64,000 bases of DNA, taken from positions 220,641 through 284,640 of the forward strand of contig QLIY01000047.1 in the NCBI GenBank assembly GCA_003260075.1, written 5' to 3'. The stretch's first letter is position 1; every line of letters begins with the position of its first letter. Positions 52,544 to 64,000 of the stretch are shown piece after piece. The notes below the pieces were generated by a model that saw nothing but the letters and a program-made list of their open reading frames with translations, made no database searches and was not told where the DNA came from. The position numbers and the translations under genes were made by a program. Origin of the DNA: Phallusia mammillata (lineage: Eukaryota; Chordata; Ascidiacea; Phlebobranchia; Ascidiidae).

Positions 52544-53890
52544 ATGTTTTTTCGTCGGACAGCTTCTGTTCTTTTTCAAGTAAGATCCTGATGCTTTGTT
52601 GCATATACAAACGTCCAATTAGAAAAAGCACATTTTTTTCAAATTTTGATCATTCACTTTCGTATGAATGGAACTTAATTGTATCAAACACAATGCGTGT
52701 TATCAAACAAGCTTAGAAGACGTTTCATCAACATTCTTAAAAAGAATCCCAAAGTAGATCATTACGTAATGTCTTCTAGGTTTGCAGCTGTGCTGGTTCG
52801 TTGAATTGGATGGAAAATGGAAAAATATGTTATTGCAATGTAAAGAATTGCCCTGGCAACAATTTCCTGTGTACCACCGTGGTACTGGGAAAAGACTTGA
52901 TTTCACTTCTTTAAGTCGCAGTGAAACATGTGACCAATAGTTGCTCTCTCGAACAAAAGTAAATTTATTGGTTCATTGCTATGCAGCTTTAAACAGCGAC
53001 CGAATCTTTAAACAGATATTTTATTGTCCAAACGCAAGATTAGCCTATGTATAAATGCATGCCCTTCAGACTTGTCCGAAACGACAGTTCCGTGCTTCGT
53101 GTCAGAGTTTTAATTATATTTATGTTTGAAACTTGAGATAATCCAAACCTTATTGCGTTTCAGGTAAACGTGAGAACAAAGTCTTACTTTAGATCAGTCA
53201 CTTGCGCACGAACTTTGCGTTGTCGGACCACAAGACGCCGGGAGGCGGCAGACACAATGGGTGTTTTGTTTCCTTACGAAACCCGCCGGCGCTGCAGCAT
53301 CACTAATTTTGCAAAAGCAGATCCCCGCACACCACTCAAGGCTTTTATTTGCACATCAGAACGGCACAGAAAAAGGCCTAGATTAGAGAGAGAGGGCAAA
53401 ACTTACACATTTGAAGACGCTGGTCATAAATCAGCGTTCAGGATTCGTGAGTTAAGACTTTGTGCTTCGAGATTTCGCAAGGGTTTTTGAACTTCTGTGC
53501 CTATGTTTGTTAAACCATTGCGTTTATTGGCCCAGAGCTCCTTACAGTCCTGCAAAGCAGACACCAACTAGTTTACTATAGAACAATGCAGCGTTATCCG
53601 TTGTTGGATGTAGCCTGAAGGTTATCGAGAAAGCTGTAATTGTACGCTTTACATCCACGGGTCAGTGCTGCCTCAAGTGTCTCCTCACCACCGGGGCCTC
53701 GTCAGCAGGATATAGGTTAACGCTGTCTACTCATTCTAAGTGACAGGTGCAAAGGTTTACACACATAGTGCGTTGTAATACGTTTTCAAGGTTTGTTGGT
53801 AAATATCTTTGCAGTGTTGGCGCAAAGACGCATAGCAAGTGTGTATTTTACTTCGGCAAACAAATCGATTGAGGAACAATAGTGCCAGGT
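52544..53890. other. Intergenic upstream of fibulin-like gene
   Basis: There is no assigned gene. An open frame with ATG at 53257 running to 53490 lies in a locally GC-richer patch (CACAAGACGCCGGGAGGCGG at its start) and encodes a very basic, Arg-rich 77-residue product. This is more likely a composition effect or promoter-region sequence than a gene. An acceptor-like site (TATCTTTGCAG at about 53814) lies 76 bases before the fibulin-like ATG. Confidence 0.35.
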
Positions 53891-56800
53891 ATGAATTGCC
53901 GAATTACCCACCGATTGCTGCTCGCCGTGGTTGCCATGACGGTGATGACGTTGTATGTGCAAGCCTGCCCCTATCACGACCGACTGAGGGAATTGGCGCG
54001 TCAGCAACGAGAGAGAATGGCCGAGCTACGGGTACGTTCAAAATACAACGCTTATTTTTTTCAGTTAAGGGGGTGCTGAAATCACGATGTCCTATGGAAA
54101 ACGGTTTGTTTTAAGTGACTTTGGGCTACAAACGCAACTGGAGTAAATGCATGTTTGTTACATCAAAAAATACGTTTTAAATCAATTAAAATACTAAAAA
54201 AAAAACGCCATTGATGTATAAACAGTTTGAAAACTTTTAGAGGCGACAAAGTCTGCATGACGCTCGCCAAAGCGCCATTCATCAAGTAAGGCAAAACCTT
54301 GGCGGCTCACGCAGTTCCCACAGCCACAACCATGCCTCACACGGACATAGACCCGTTCCTCGGCCGGCACCAGTGGCTGGAGGAACTAGGCACATAACTC
54401 AAGTCCGAAGGCCTGTTTCATCTAGCAGAACGCATCGCTATTATCCACAAAGCCAAGTGAATGGCCACACCGATCAAATTGTTAATTCATATTACGGTAA
54501 GACTTGTGTTTTCTTGGTTGTAATTCTTTCATATTTGGAAAGTGTTGTTTTTGGAACACCAAAAGAGTTATATGTGAGGTGTGGTCATATTTAAGGTTTT
54601 TGTATATTACTGGACACTTCATTGAATACTGCTTATGCTTCTTTGCACGCAGGTTGTCCCATTTTGACATTGTTTGCTTTTCTAACTGAGTATATCGTTT
54701 GCCCGAAATGATAACTGTTCAGGAATAAACTTCTCATGAGATACATAATATTTCTCACCAGCGACAGTTGATTTTGTTTTTAGGTATTAATTACAAAAAG
54801 TATTTCATTTTTTACAGTCCAACCTGAACAGCACGTTCCATGTCCAGGAAGCAACATATATTATTGTCCAATCGGAACCTACTGTAAACACCAGCGTGGT
54901 TCTTCAACACCGTACAGGTACTCAATTCCTCTAAATTACGTTTTGAACTTTTAACCAACTCCTTTACATACATACGTTAGAAAACACTGTTTACATGTTG
55001 TCAACATAACGCGTGCAGGCTATGTGAAAACGAAATAATAGCGAATTTTGTGAAGCATCGTACGTTATGTTGCGATTTTTTATTTTTTTTATTTACACAA
55101 ATGATTTTTATTTGTGTAAAGATTTCGTTTTTTCTTAAAAAATATAATTACCTATGTAAATAAACTTCCAGCACACTTAGAAGGCTAGGTCGAAAAACGC
55201 CTCAAGGACTTACCTACTATTTGATGCCTAAATCCGGATTAAAATGTGGTATACTTCTAATTTTAGTTTTATTGGTCTGTGTTCATTGGCTTAGGTTTCT
55301 CTCTAACGTTTATGTAAGTGGTCGATATAGCAACCTAAATCAACGACTTGGTAATAAGTGTGGTACACACGTCTGCTGCAATGCTGTTACCAATCGCGTG
55401 TAATAATATTTCGCAGATGCATGTACCAGCGAACCGTGTACTCCTGCAACCCAGGTTTTAAGCAGGTCAGCCTATCGTCAACCCAGTTTATGTGTCAAGG
55501 TAAGGTTGCCACCATGCTTGACCCCTGAGCAATTGCTTCCGTTCTCACAAGGGATTTGCAAACCCCGAGATCGCTGCAATGTTGCTGTTTTAAACGATAC
55601 CACCCAAGTTGCAGGACCGACCTGCAATACGTCTTGCTTTAGGTTTGCCGACAAAAAGCGTTTGGTTTGCACAATGTTGTTTTAAAGTGCTTCTGGTGAT
55701 TACAACTTATGTGAACATTCTAAGTAACGATGTTATTTTGCAAAATGCAATTGCGCGTCTAAAAATTAGGACAGTTTGGATCCTTTAACCGTGTTCGAGT
55801 TGCGAAATTTAGATTTGTACGTTTTATTGACAAACACTTTTTCGGACAAAACATTTCGATTTATGATTTTCATAATTATAGAAACGTAATACAGCTCGAC
55901 GTTACACTATTTAGACGTCGTAAGCATCAACTTTGCTGATGTTTGGTGTGCTAAGCTTTTGTCGGCTGGAGTATTATTGTTGGAAAACTAAATTTGTAGG
56001 AAACTGGTGAAACAGTTTTTATATTCATGTTGTAAATACCTACTTACGTAATTTTGCAGCTAATGCGAATAGACATTCTGTTGGCCGCATTGTTTAGTCT
56101 TATCAAAATCGAAATTGCAAGCATTCTGTTATGTATGTTAATTATAAGTTTATTAGTTGCAGTTGCGACTAAACATACTGATATAGTGGCATTTTTTGTC
56201 AATTTGCATTATTAGCTAAATGATATCACATTTTTCCACGCAAAAGGAAAAAAAAGGCTAAACAAAAAATGTTTTAACGTTTTGATCAAATTTTCTTCAC
56301 AGACATCAATGAATGCGAAAACGCAACGCTGAACACATGCGAACAAGAATGCATTAACACCCGCGGAAGTTACAGATGCCTCTGCGAGCCAGGATTTGAA
56401 GCTGGTCTGACTGGAAGTTGTGAAGGTCGGTCACTGTGACACTATTTTGTTGCGTTTAAAAACTTACACGTATATGAAGAAAACAACTACTTAAGTCTTG
56501 GACCATTACGCTTTCAAAACAATACGCACAGTTAAACAATGCACATAGTGACTGGCGACATCAGTTATTTGCAAATTTGTGAAAAATATGTAACTCTACC
56601 AAAATACCAAACAACATTTAAAAATGTTATGCGCAACTTTAAAAAAATGGAAATACATTTATAAATTTTTAAACAGGTGCTACTCTTGAAAAAAATATTA
56701 TCATCTTTTTTTGACTTGAAATTTTTAGTGTCTTAAATACTGGTAGAAAAGTCTTTTATATTTTTGGCTGTTTATGTAATCAAGTTTGATTTTGTTCTCA

Positions 56801-58791
56801 GATGTGGACGAGTGTAGCAGTAATATTTGCGATTATCAGTGCGAAAACTCAATCGGAAACTACACCTGCTCTTGTCCCACCGGTTACAAGAAAAGTGGCG
56901 ACAGGTGCTTTGGTAAGTTATAGGATCCTATTGGATTCGCATGCGGTTATTAAGCTGCATATTTCCGCCATACAGAATTGTAAATCGAGCATGAGGCTTG
57001 TAGCTAACCCGGGTTCGGTTTTCAGTTTTAATAAAACGGGCGAAATTCGGCCCTGACTTTGAATTAAGCCACTTTTTTGTCGTAGATTTACGGTAAAAAT
57101 AGAGTTTTGAGCTTCATTTGGGTTGGTCGAATTCCGGCCCCAATTACAACTCTGCTCCTATAAGCCTCATCGCTGATTTTGCATTTTACATGTCTCAATT
57201 AATTACCAGATATCGACGAATGTGCGGGAGAAAACAATTGTCTCGAAACCGAAAGATGCTTGAATATGTTCGGTGGATTTGAATGTCAAGTATCTGAAGA
57301 ATGCGAGGAAGGGTATCATAGAACATCTGGAGATGCTTTCGGGTAACGTGCTTTTCCGTAGAAGTTGAAAAAAAGTAACGACAATAAACAAGCCCCTTTA
57401 ATTGTATTTAAAGCTTATGTTTCAGCAAAATATCCCTCAATAAAACACAAACGAATTTGACGACGACAAAATAAACTGTCGAAACGCTGTGATGTTTTAC
57501 GCCCAAATACTGTCTTATATCTTTTTGCTAATGTGTATTTTGTGGTAATCAATTTATTTTAAATGCCGTTTTATCCAAAAAATCGTTCATCGACACTCTT
57601 GATTATGGACAGTCTAGATATGCTCCTAAAACGCTATTATGTTTTTGAGGCTTAAAACTTGATATTTTTTCAACGCATTTTGTCCAGAGTTGTAAAAATG
57701 TTTAGTGGTTTAAATGCAGACTTAAAACACGTAGGCGACCTTGAGTAGGTCATGTACCTAGGTTTACCTTGCTCTAAACGGGAGGTTACATATTATCAGC
57801 AATGCCCAGGCATGTAACCAATTTAGTCCGTTGCATGTTAACCTTATCTTTCTACATACCTTTTTTGTTTGTTCAGACCTTGCGTTATCATCAATTACGA
57901 TCGGTACAACTACACTGTACCAGTATCGATAGCAAAGAATCGGTATGGACTAAGATCCACATACCCTGCTGGTTCGACTGTTGGCCGAATGAATTTTGGA
58001 GTTCGGATTCACACTTTTGAAATTATCGAGGGAAATGAATTTTTCAGGTAAAATTTTACACTCTGGTGAATTACGTCGAACATCATGTAGTTTTGCGCCA
58101 AAGTAAGCACGTAATTGTCACGCACATTTCGAACTTGTAGCCCTGATCACTAATTTATATTTTCCTGACCAAAACCAAACGGTATGACATTATGATTTTC
58201 AACCAAACAAATGAGACGAATTTAGTAAGCCGTTTATGTTCCTTGAAAAAACCAGTTACACTGCCTATAAATTATTATGTTTTGTACGAACAACTACCAT
58301 AGTAGTGATGCTTTTAAATTAGGCAGATTCAGTTCATGCTTTTCGGGTATGATCAGGTACGGTACATCTCGTTTTTAAACACTGAAATAAATCGAATTAT
58401 ATAAATACAACAAAGTATTTGGTCCCTTAAACAGACAGAGAGAAACAACCGACCAATAACTGAAACTTTTATAAATCAACATAAAGCTCCACAGAAAACT
58501 GGCGTATAGATTGATAGTGATGCGCATTTGAGTATGTTGTCATAAACAACCAACACGAAACATAATGACTTGCGGTTTTTCGTACTTCTGTAAGCTTGCC
58601 CCAACCATTTCATTATTTTAAGGGTGTACACAAACCCCCGGAGATACGTATTGCACATAAAAACCAAAGTGCCGTTGGAGGGCGCCGGTAATGAGTATGT
58701 GCTGAGATTGGATGTGGTTCATTATAGTTCGGGCATACCTATGAAGAGTCGTGTACAATTCGAGTTTGTCCTCTCGGAGTACAACTTCTAG
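53891..58791 (+). CDS. Fibulin family protein, fibulin-7-like
   Basis: A secreted extracellular-matrix glycoprotein. Exons: 53891-54031, 54241-54496, 54818-54917, 55417-55499, 56303-56425, 56802-56912, 57210-57342, 57877-58047, 58623-58791. Phases agree and give 428 residues. The signal peptide [25 protein letters not shown] ends before CPYHDRL. A charged Arg/Gln helix ([20 protein letters not shown]) and a His/Ser/Pro-rich linker follow to about 132. Next is a Cys module at 133-193, including [19 protein letters not shown], which looks sushi-like. EGF repeats follow: [17 protein letters not shown] (194-234), [14 protein letters not shown] (235-271) with calcium-binding D-x-D/N-E and N..Y/F hydroxylation-type positions, and [11 protein letters not shown] (272-316). 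The fibulin-type C-terminal module covers 316-428, ending [12 protein letters not shown]. Coiled-coil, sushi, EGFs, fibulin module is the order of vertebrate fibulin-7, hence the tentative assignment. A GTG nine bases upstream is not used. Confidence 0.88.
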
Positions 58792-59760
58792 GTTGCCATA
58801 AATTCGCATTTTCTGAAAGTACAGTCTACAAATGCAAGATGTGTAATTTTTAACACCAAAATTTTGCTTTTCGTTTGACAATGTTATGAAACATACTTTT
58901 GGTATATGATTGTAAATATGCTTTAAACTGTCAAACTTCATTAATACACGCTCAAACACAAATACAGATTAAAATTAGTTTAAAACATTGTAACCTGTAT
59001 CTATATGATGTATAGTTCCTGTTCAAAATGTACGTAAGTTCCGCTTTTCAGCGCAGACTCTCGTCTCGCTTTTACTCACAACAATGTTAACGCATCCTGC
59101 CGTGTTTTAAGTGAAATGCTAAAGTGTATTTTAAATGTTGTGTTTAGTTTGTACAGAAGCTTCACGCTATCAACGCCAAATATACTGTTCTCGACTCATG
59201 TTGTAACACTCATGTCATTTAATTACCGATCTTAAAAATTAATTGTGGTATTTGACAAAGTTTACATATTAAATCAACATAAAGTTATTATCGTTCGACC
59301 TAACTCGAGTTTTGTCATTGAAAATAATGTGAATAAATAACAAATGCAACCATAGCTTTGTCTTTTATATTTTGGGGCTAATTGTTTTTTTCACTTTTGC
59401 TGAAATTGGACTTTTCTCAACGGTAGCTTGGCAAAAAAGACAGAACTATAACGGTAAAAAAAACTATCAAAACTGTTTTGCTAATTCTTGAAAAATAAAT
59501 AAACTATTATTCTCAACGAAAATTAAACCTAAAACATTGTTTTGTGTTGACTTTTTATTTTTGCAACCAACATAAAAAGCAAACGCGTATCACACAAACA
59601 AGGACAATTTGCCCTTTACCACATGTCCCTGCAGTAGGATAGTTAATTTAAAGTAAGCACAAACATATTTGAAGTAAAAGTATTGCACAAACATTAATGG
59701 CGCATAAACCGTAATTGGAACTTCTGCAGCATGGAATAAGTCATACACGATGAAGAATGT
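58792..59760. other. Convergent intergenic region, fibulin-like / VSX
   Basis: Both neighbours end here. A plus-strand AATAAA near 59334 and a minus-strand AATAAA (TTTATT near 59547) are candidate poly(A) signals for fibulin-like and VSX respectively. There is no other gene, repeat or RNA that I can support. Confidence 0.4.
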
Positions 59761-62700
59761 TTATTGTTGTGGCTCATGTGCGCCATGTGGTGGACATGGG
59801 ACATTTTCGCCAGGCTCGAGCTTCTGTTGGGACTCTAATGTTTTTCGGTGCATGCCTGCATTAAATTGAATACATGTATAACTACATACTTAGTTTATGT
59901 ATGTTTAGATAACAAACGCCAATATTTTGTCGTAGTAAATTTTGAGACTGTGTGCTATCGTTATTAAGCCACTAAGTTCCTTTCTTTAAAAACGCGAATT
60001 ATAACAAACCACTGCTTACCAATCAGCCAAGGAGCGAAGGACTCGTTTTTGAAGCCGTCTTTGGCACAGGCGTTGATAACAGTCTGTGGTAGAGGGATTG
60101 AATGCCGAACCATAGCCCCGTATAATCCATACTCGGCCATTACGCTGCTGTGTCCCCAACTGTTTTCACTCTTGCGCCATTTTGCACGACGGTTTTGAAA
60201 CCAAACCTACAAATAGCAAATGTTAGTTGGTCACTTGCAACAAATACGTGTAAGCTATTGGTATTTTTTTGTGAAAATAAATTTAAATCTATCAACTATA
60301 GTTTGACATCTTGTTGCTTCGAATCTGCCCTTAGTTGCGAGAGGTTGTATTATTCCAGCCAGCGTTTAGCACCTAACCAAGTTAAACGCATCATGCGATT
60401 AGTTTGAACCCGTGTTACTGTAGGGTCCCAAAGGAACGCGTGTAGCAACGACGTGTAATTAAACGGCAATTATAACACGTTTTTATCGGCTGTGTTAGAC
60501 GAAAATTAAAATCGAATCGATTCGGTTCTCGATCGGACAAAATTGAAAAATTCGATAATTAATTTCTTGGTTTGATTACGCTCCCCAGCGGATTTCGATA
60601 AACTGGGTTATTTATGCCACCCAAGGATGAGGTGTACAGTTAACACGTGGATAAACCGATAACGGGCAATCATCTGCTATCGCATTAATTTAGTGATAAA
60701 GTCACAAATGAGCAGTTTAACGCGAACAAATATTATTTATTTTTTGCAAATATGATAGTCTTGTTCTTTTTGTCAAATGTGCACGGAATCAAATAAATAT
60801 TTAAATTTCGTTGCTGCATTTTTATTTATTGCAATATTAAGAAAGCAATTTGTCTCTTTATGAAAAAGCAAAACCCATTTTCATGTAGCTTGAGTCTTTA
60901 CCTGAATTCGTCCTTCTTGCAAATTGGCTTTCTTTGCGAGTTCTTCTCTTGCTTCTGGATCTGGATAATGTGCTTTTTCAAATGCTTTTTCTAATTCCTC
61001 AAGTTGCGAACTGGTGAAGATTGTCCTAAAGGAAAAAAATCAAATAAAATTTAATTATACATATTCAAAGCCATTTAAATACCTAAACCGTTAATTTTTG
61101 TAATTTTTGTATAAATTTATTACTTTCATGTTTTGTCGTGCGGCTTTCTGGTGCAACCCGCAAGTTAAGGATATTTATGTAAGTGACAATCTAAAAATAT
61201 CATTACCTGTTTCGTCGCTTTTTCTGCTTTTTTGAATTGGAACCTTCGTCATCAGAATCTAAAAGTAAATAAATATATTTTGAAATATGCTTGATCAGAC
61301 AGCAGTACACGGATATTGGTCATGTATTGTCAGACATGAAATTGATTCAGACATCCATTAGTGAGATTTTAGTTAAATCCAAACAACTGCAACGATTTGT
61401 AAGCTGATAATGCTGGCGAGAACATCCACAACGAGAATTAAAATCTATTGCGCGCAACGGGAAAGGCGCAATACGAAAACATGCCCATGGAACGCTTGGA
61501 CGAATCCATTGTTTCATTACACGCATGGACGCCATTTTGCTGCCTTGTCAAGCGGGTAGCGAATGTTTCCGATGCTTGCATTGAAACAAGACAAATTCGT
61601 CACACTTTAACAGCGTTTACGTCACACTGTCAAGACAGAAAGTTTCCTACGCGCTACACTAAATCGCACTTTAAAGCCTCGCTGTTTTCACAGCATTACT
61701 TACGGCCAATTAGTTAAGAGGCGCCCGTTGTATTCCATATGGCAGATCGGAAAGAGATTATTTGTGCTATTACAATGGATTAAAAAATGTGCAGATAGGG
61801 TTTAAGTGGAAAAGATGTTTATTGGTGCTAATAATCTTATGTACCTACGATTAGGATCAACATTACGATATTAATTCCCACTTGAATGATATACATGTGT
61901 TGCAAAAAAACATTTCAGTGCTGTGCAAGTGTTATTTGGTACTTAAATAATTTTTGGTTACATGCGCATTGATTCATAACTTATATTAGGTATAAAAAAT
62001 GACTGTGGCATGGTTTTGAAACAAAGCAAAAATTTCATAAATTTTTAAAAAACAACAAATAAATTGTACCTTTGTCGATTTTTCGTTTTCGATCTTCTGT
62101 AAATAACATGGAAGTATGTGTGTTTCGATCCTGTAACCCTTCGCACGAAGTCTCATTATTGCGATCTGAAGCAAGACCTTCACGTTGATGAGTTTGCGCT
62201 CTCACAAAACTGCTTTGAAAAATCTGATTGCTGCCTAGCAACGGATGAAATTGTTGTACTGGACCGTGGGAGGACAGGTCCGGCTTTTTAGCCTGTGCAA
62301 CTGTTTCCAATGTTTTTGGTGGGTAGGGAATAGGTAAAGACGGTTTTGCATGGTACGTTGTTAAGCCCACTGGCGGTTTATTTACAAGTCCAACTTGTGG
62401 AAAATGTCGATAACCAGTCATCCCGGAAAGGTAGAAAGAAGTTAGAAGGTTAAGGTTTGCGTAATTCATCAATGGGTTGTTGCTAATGCTGCTCGACCAT
62501 TCTGCGTTGGTCCTACATACTGGCCACGATGGTTTACTGGCAGTGGCTGCCTGAATTGCTTCCGGAAATGCTATTCCCATGCTTGCTGTCTGTTTACTGT
62601 TACTCAAAGCAGAAAACGGCATAAACGGCTTCTCCTTTTCCGCGGAACTCCTAACACTATCGTCACCACTGGTTTTCAAATGGCTACCTTGAACTGCTGT

Positions 62701-63297
62701 CGCCGTTGCTCCGAGTTTGTCGTCACTGAATGTCTGCTGCGTTTTACATGGAAAAATTGAAGCACAATTACGTCTATCTTCATTGTCCACTCGGATTTTA
62801 TCCGCTGGAGTAAGGCGATTTTCGCCACTTGAATTTGTCCAATGTAGCGCGTGGATGCTGTCATCTGTTCGTCCAATTGCAACCCCATTACTACCATTTC
62901 CAATCCGCGATCCCCTCTCGAGTCCTGCAAAGGGCCCTCGAGAACCCCGAAATGTTTCGCATAGATTCGTCTTATTTGCACTTGAGAACGGTATTACTCG
63001 CGATTGCACGGCACTCGAAAGCTGCCAATCGCGACAGTGAATGTCCTTGGATACATCGGTGTCTAGAAATTGGTCTTTCCTGTCTTCGGATAACAGGCGA
63101 CTTATATGGAATGATCCCTCATCAAATTTTCGAGCCTTCCCCTCTTTTTGACAGCAATCTACACCTCGATGGGTTGCTTCGGAACACTCGATATCTTTAC
63201 TGGGTCCTTCGGATCCCGAACTAGCGCTGCTTAGTTCCGATTCGTCAACGCAACGTGAAATCTGGTGCCGACTTTGCGTGGTAAGTGTGGAAAGCAT
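59761..63297 (-). CDS. VSX: Visual system homeobox (VSX/Chx10-type) transcription factor
   Basis: A paired-like homeodomain repressor of neural and retinal development. Exons: 63297-62070, 61258-61207, 61025-60902, 60206-60020, 59855-59761; phases agree and give 561 residues. The N-terminal 410 residues are Ser-rich and unusually long, with an octapeptide-like [11 protein letters not shown] near residue 65. A basic KKQKKRRNR leads into the homeodomain (about 423-482: [23 protein letters not shown]...[15 protein letters not shown]). Gln at homeodomain position 50 and introns after residue 5 and before Val47 are typical of paired-like genes. The CVC domain follows directly: [43 protein letters not shown]. 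This combination defines the VSX family. A possible extra 5' coding exon at 63923-63899 (MQNLNAGE) splices in phase to an acceptor at 63306, giving 572 residues. A minus-strand AATAAA lies about 210 bases past the stop. Confidence 0.95.
61259..62069. other. VSX intron 1
   Basis: The intron lies between the long N-terminal exon and the short basic exon preceding the homeodomain. Plus-strand open frames here (for example 61448-61717) show nothing recognisable. A GC-richer island around 61450-61720 could be regulatory, but I see no specific motif I can defend. Confidence 0.35.
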
Positions 63298-63305
63298 TGC
63301 GATAC

Positions 63306-64000
63306 CTGTGTTGGTCACGGTCTTGGTTTATTTTCTCTGGATATTTAAGATGTAGCACACTCTGCAAAAAGATAAGTAGGCTATATGTTAAATCGAAAAT
63401 CATATAATTTTTGTACCACAAACAAATATGCTAATGGGCCCGAAACAAAAACTCTCGACCAATTTATTTTCACTTTCTCGGCAACTATGCATAAAGTAAA
63501 TGCAGAACATCAGCTTGTCGATACGGTCAGGTCACTACATTTAAAATTTGTTGGAACAATGTACTAAAACTCCCAATAGATACACATTTTGGACAAACAA
63601 ATTATTGAAACGTTCTTTATGGTATAACTACAACCCAAATCCCGTAAGATAAGTTAAAGCTACAATGTGCAAATAAGTCAGCGAAAAGTTGAAACTTGTT
63701 CTTGGAAAAACGGCAAATATTTTATAATTAAGTTATTCAAATCGACCAATTTATATTTGTAGAATAAAATAATATCAGGCTTAGTACAAATCAAAACGAT
63801 GCATAATATAAGCTTATCTTTGTTGCCCAAATGTAATTCTCCTTTTTTGCTTTCTTGCTTACTACACTTCCAAACACTGACGGAATTTTGACTCATACCT
63901 TCACCCGCATTTAGATTTTGCATTTAACAAGTCCTAACATGGTGCAGCGCGCCTTTGACTCCTACTTAAATGCACTTGTCCGTGCGGTAGGGGAAAAATC
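63306..64000. promoter_or_regulatory. VSX upstream region
   Basis: Contains the candidate upstream VSX exon at 63923-63899 with donor GAAG|gtatga, and an acceptor-like CAACACAG at about 63306. The rest is presumably intron and promoter. I see no repeat or other gene. Confidence 0.4.

Noticed and set aside
62676-63224. Several 100-130 codon open frames on both strands over the VSX first exon
   Set aside because: They are shadows of the single long VSX reading frame.

Overview
The window is nuclear DNA of an intron-rich animal, most likely an ascidian tunicate of the Ciona type. The reasons are AT-rich sequence, short introns (mostly 60-700 bp), closely packed genes, chordate-type gene architectures (a VSX homeobox gene with its CVC domain, a fibulin-7-like gene, a CACHD1-like gene) and many short hAT-type elements in introns. 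The species cannot be fixed from sequence alone. All gene models were built by hand from reading frames, GT-AG splice signals and remembered family proteins; exon phases agree throughout unless noted.

Layout. A tRNA-Glu(CTC) lies at 248-319 (+). Symplekin, the scaffold of mRNA 3'-end processing, fills 606-19824 (-) with 27 or 28 exons. Its largest intron (8194-side exon to 12929-side exon, about 4.5 kb) carries a separate gene on the opposite strand (9672-11893, +) for a small secreted-signal/single-membrane-span protein that I do not recognise. A cathepsin F-like cysteine protease follows at 20953-23385 (-), then a CACHD1-like VWA/Cache membrane protein at 24086-31746 (-). This is divergent from a phospholipase B-like Ntn hydrolase at 32638-37723 (+). 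After a gene-poor 3.3 kb comes a chitobiase-type GH20 beta-N-acetylhexosaminidase at 41061-51447 (+). A tRNA-Leu(AAG)-like gene lies at 52463-52543 (+), a fibulin-like EGF gene at 53891-58791 (+), and convergent to it a VSX paired-like homeobox gene at 59761-63297 (-).

The genes do not form one pathway. Three neighbours (cathepsin, phospholipase B-like, hexosaminidase) are secretory/lysosomal hydrolases, which may be chance. The accessory content is dominated by short inverted-terminal-repeat elements, several with exact 8-bp target duplications, and by a 20-bp minisatellite that switches orientation midway. I did not find a clearly new biological system. The most unusual items are the nested membrane-protein gene, the hexosaminidase with a GPI-like tail, the CACHD1-like protein with an intact metal site, and the palindromic minisatellite.
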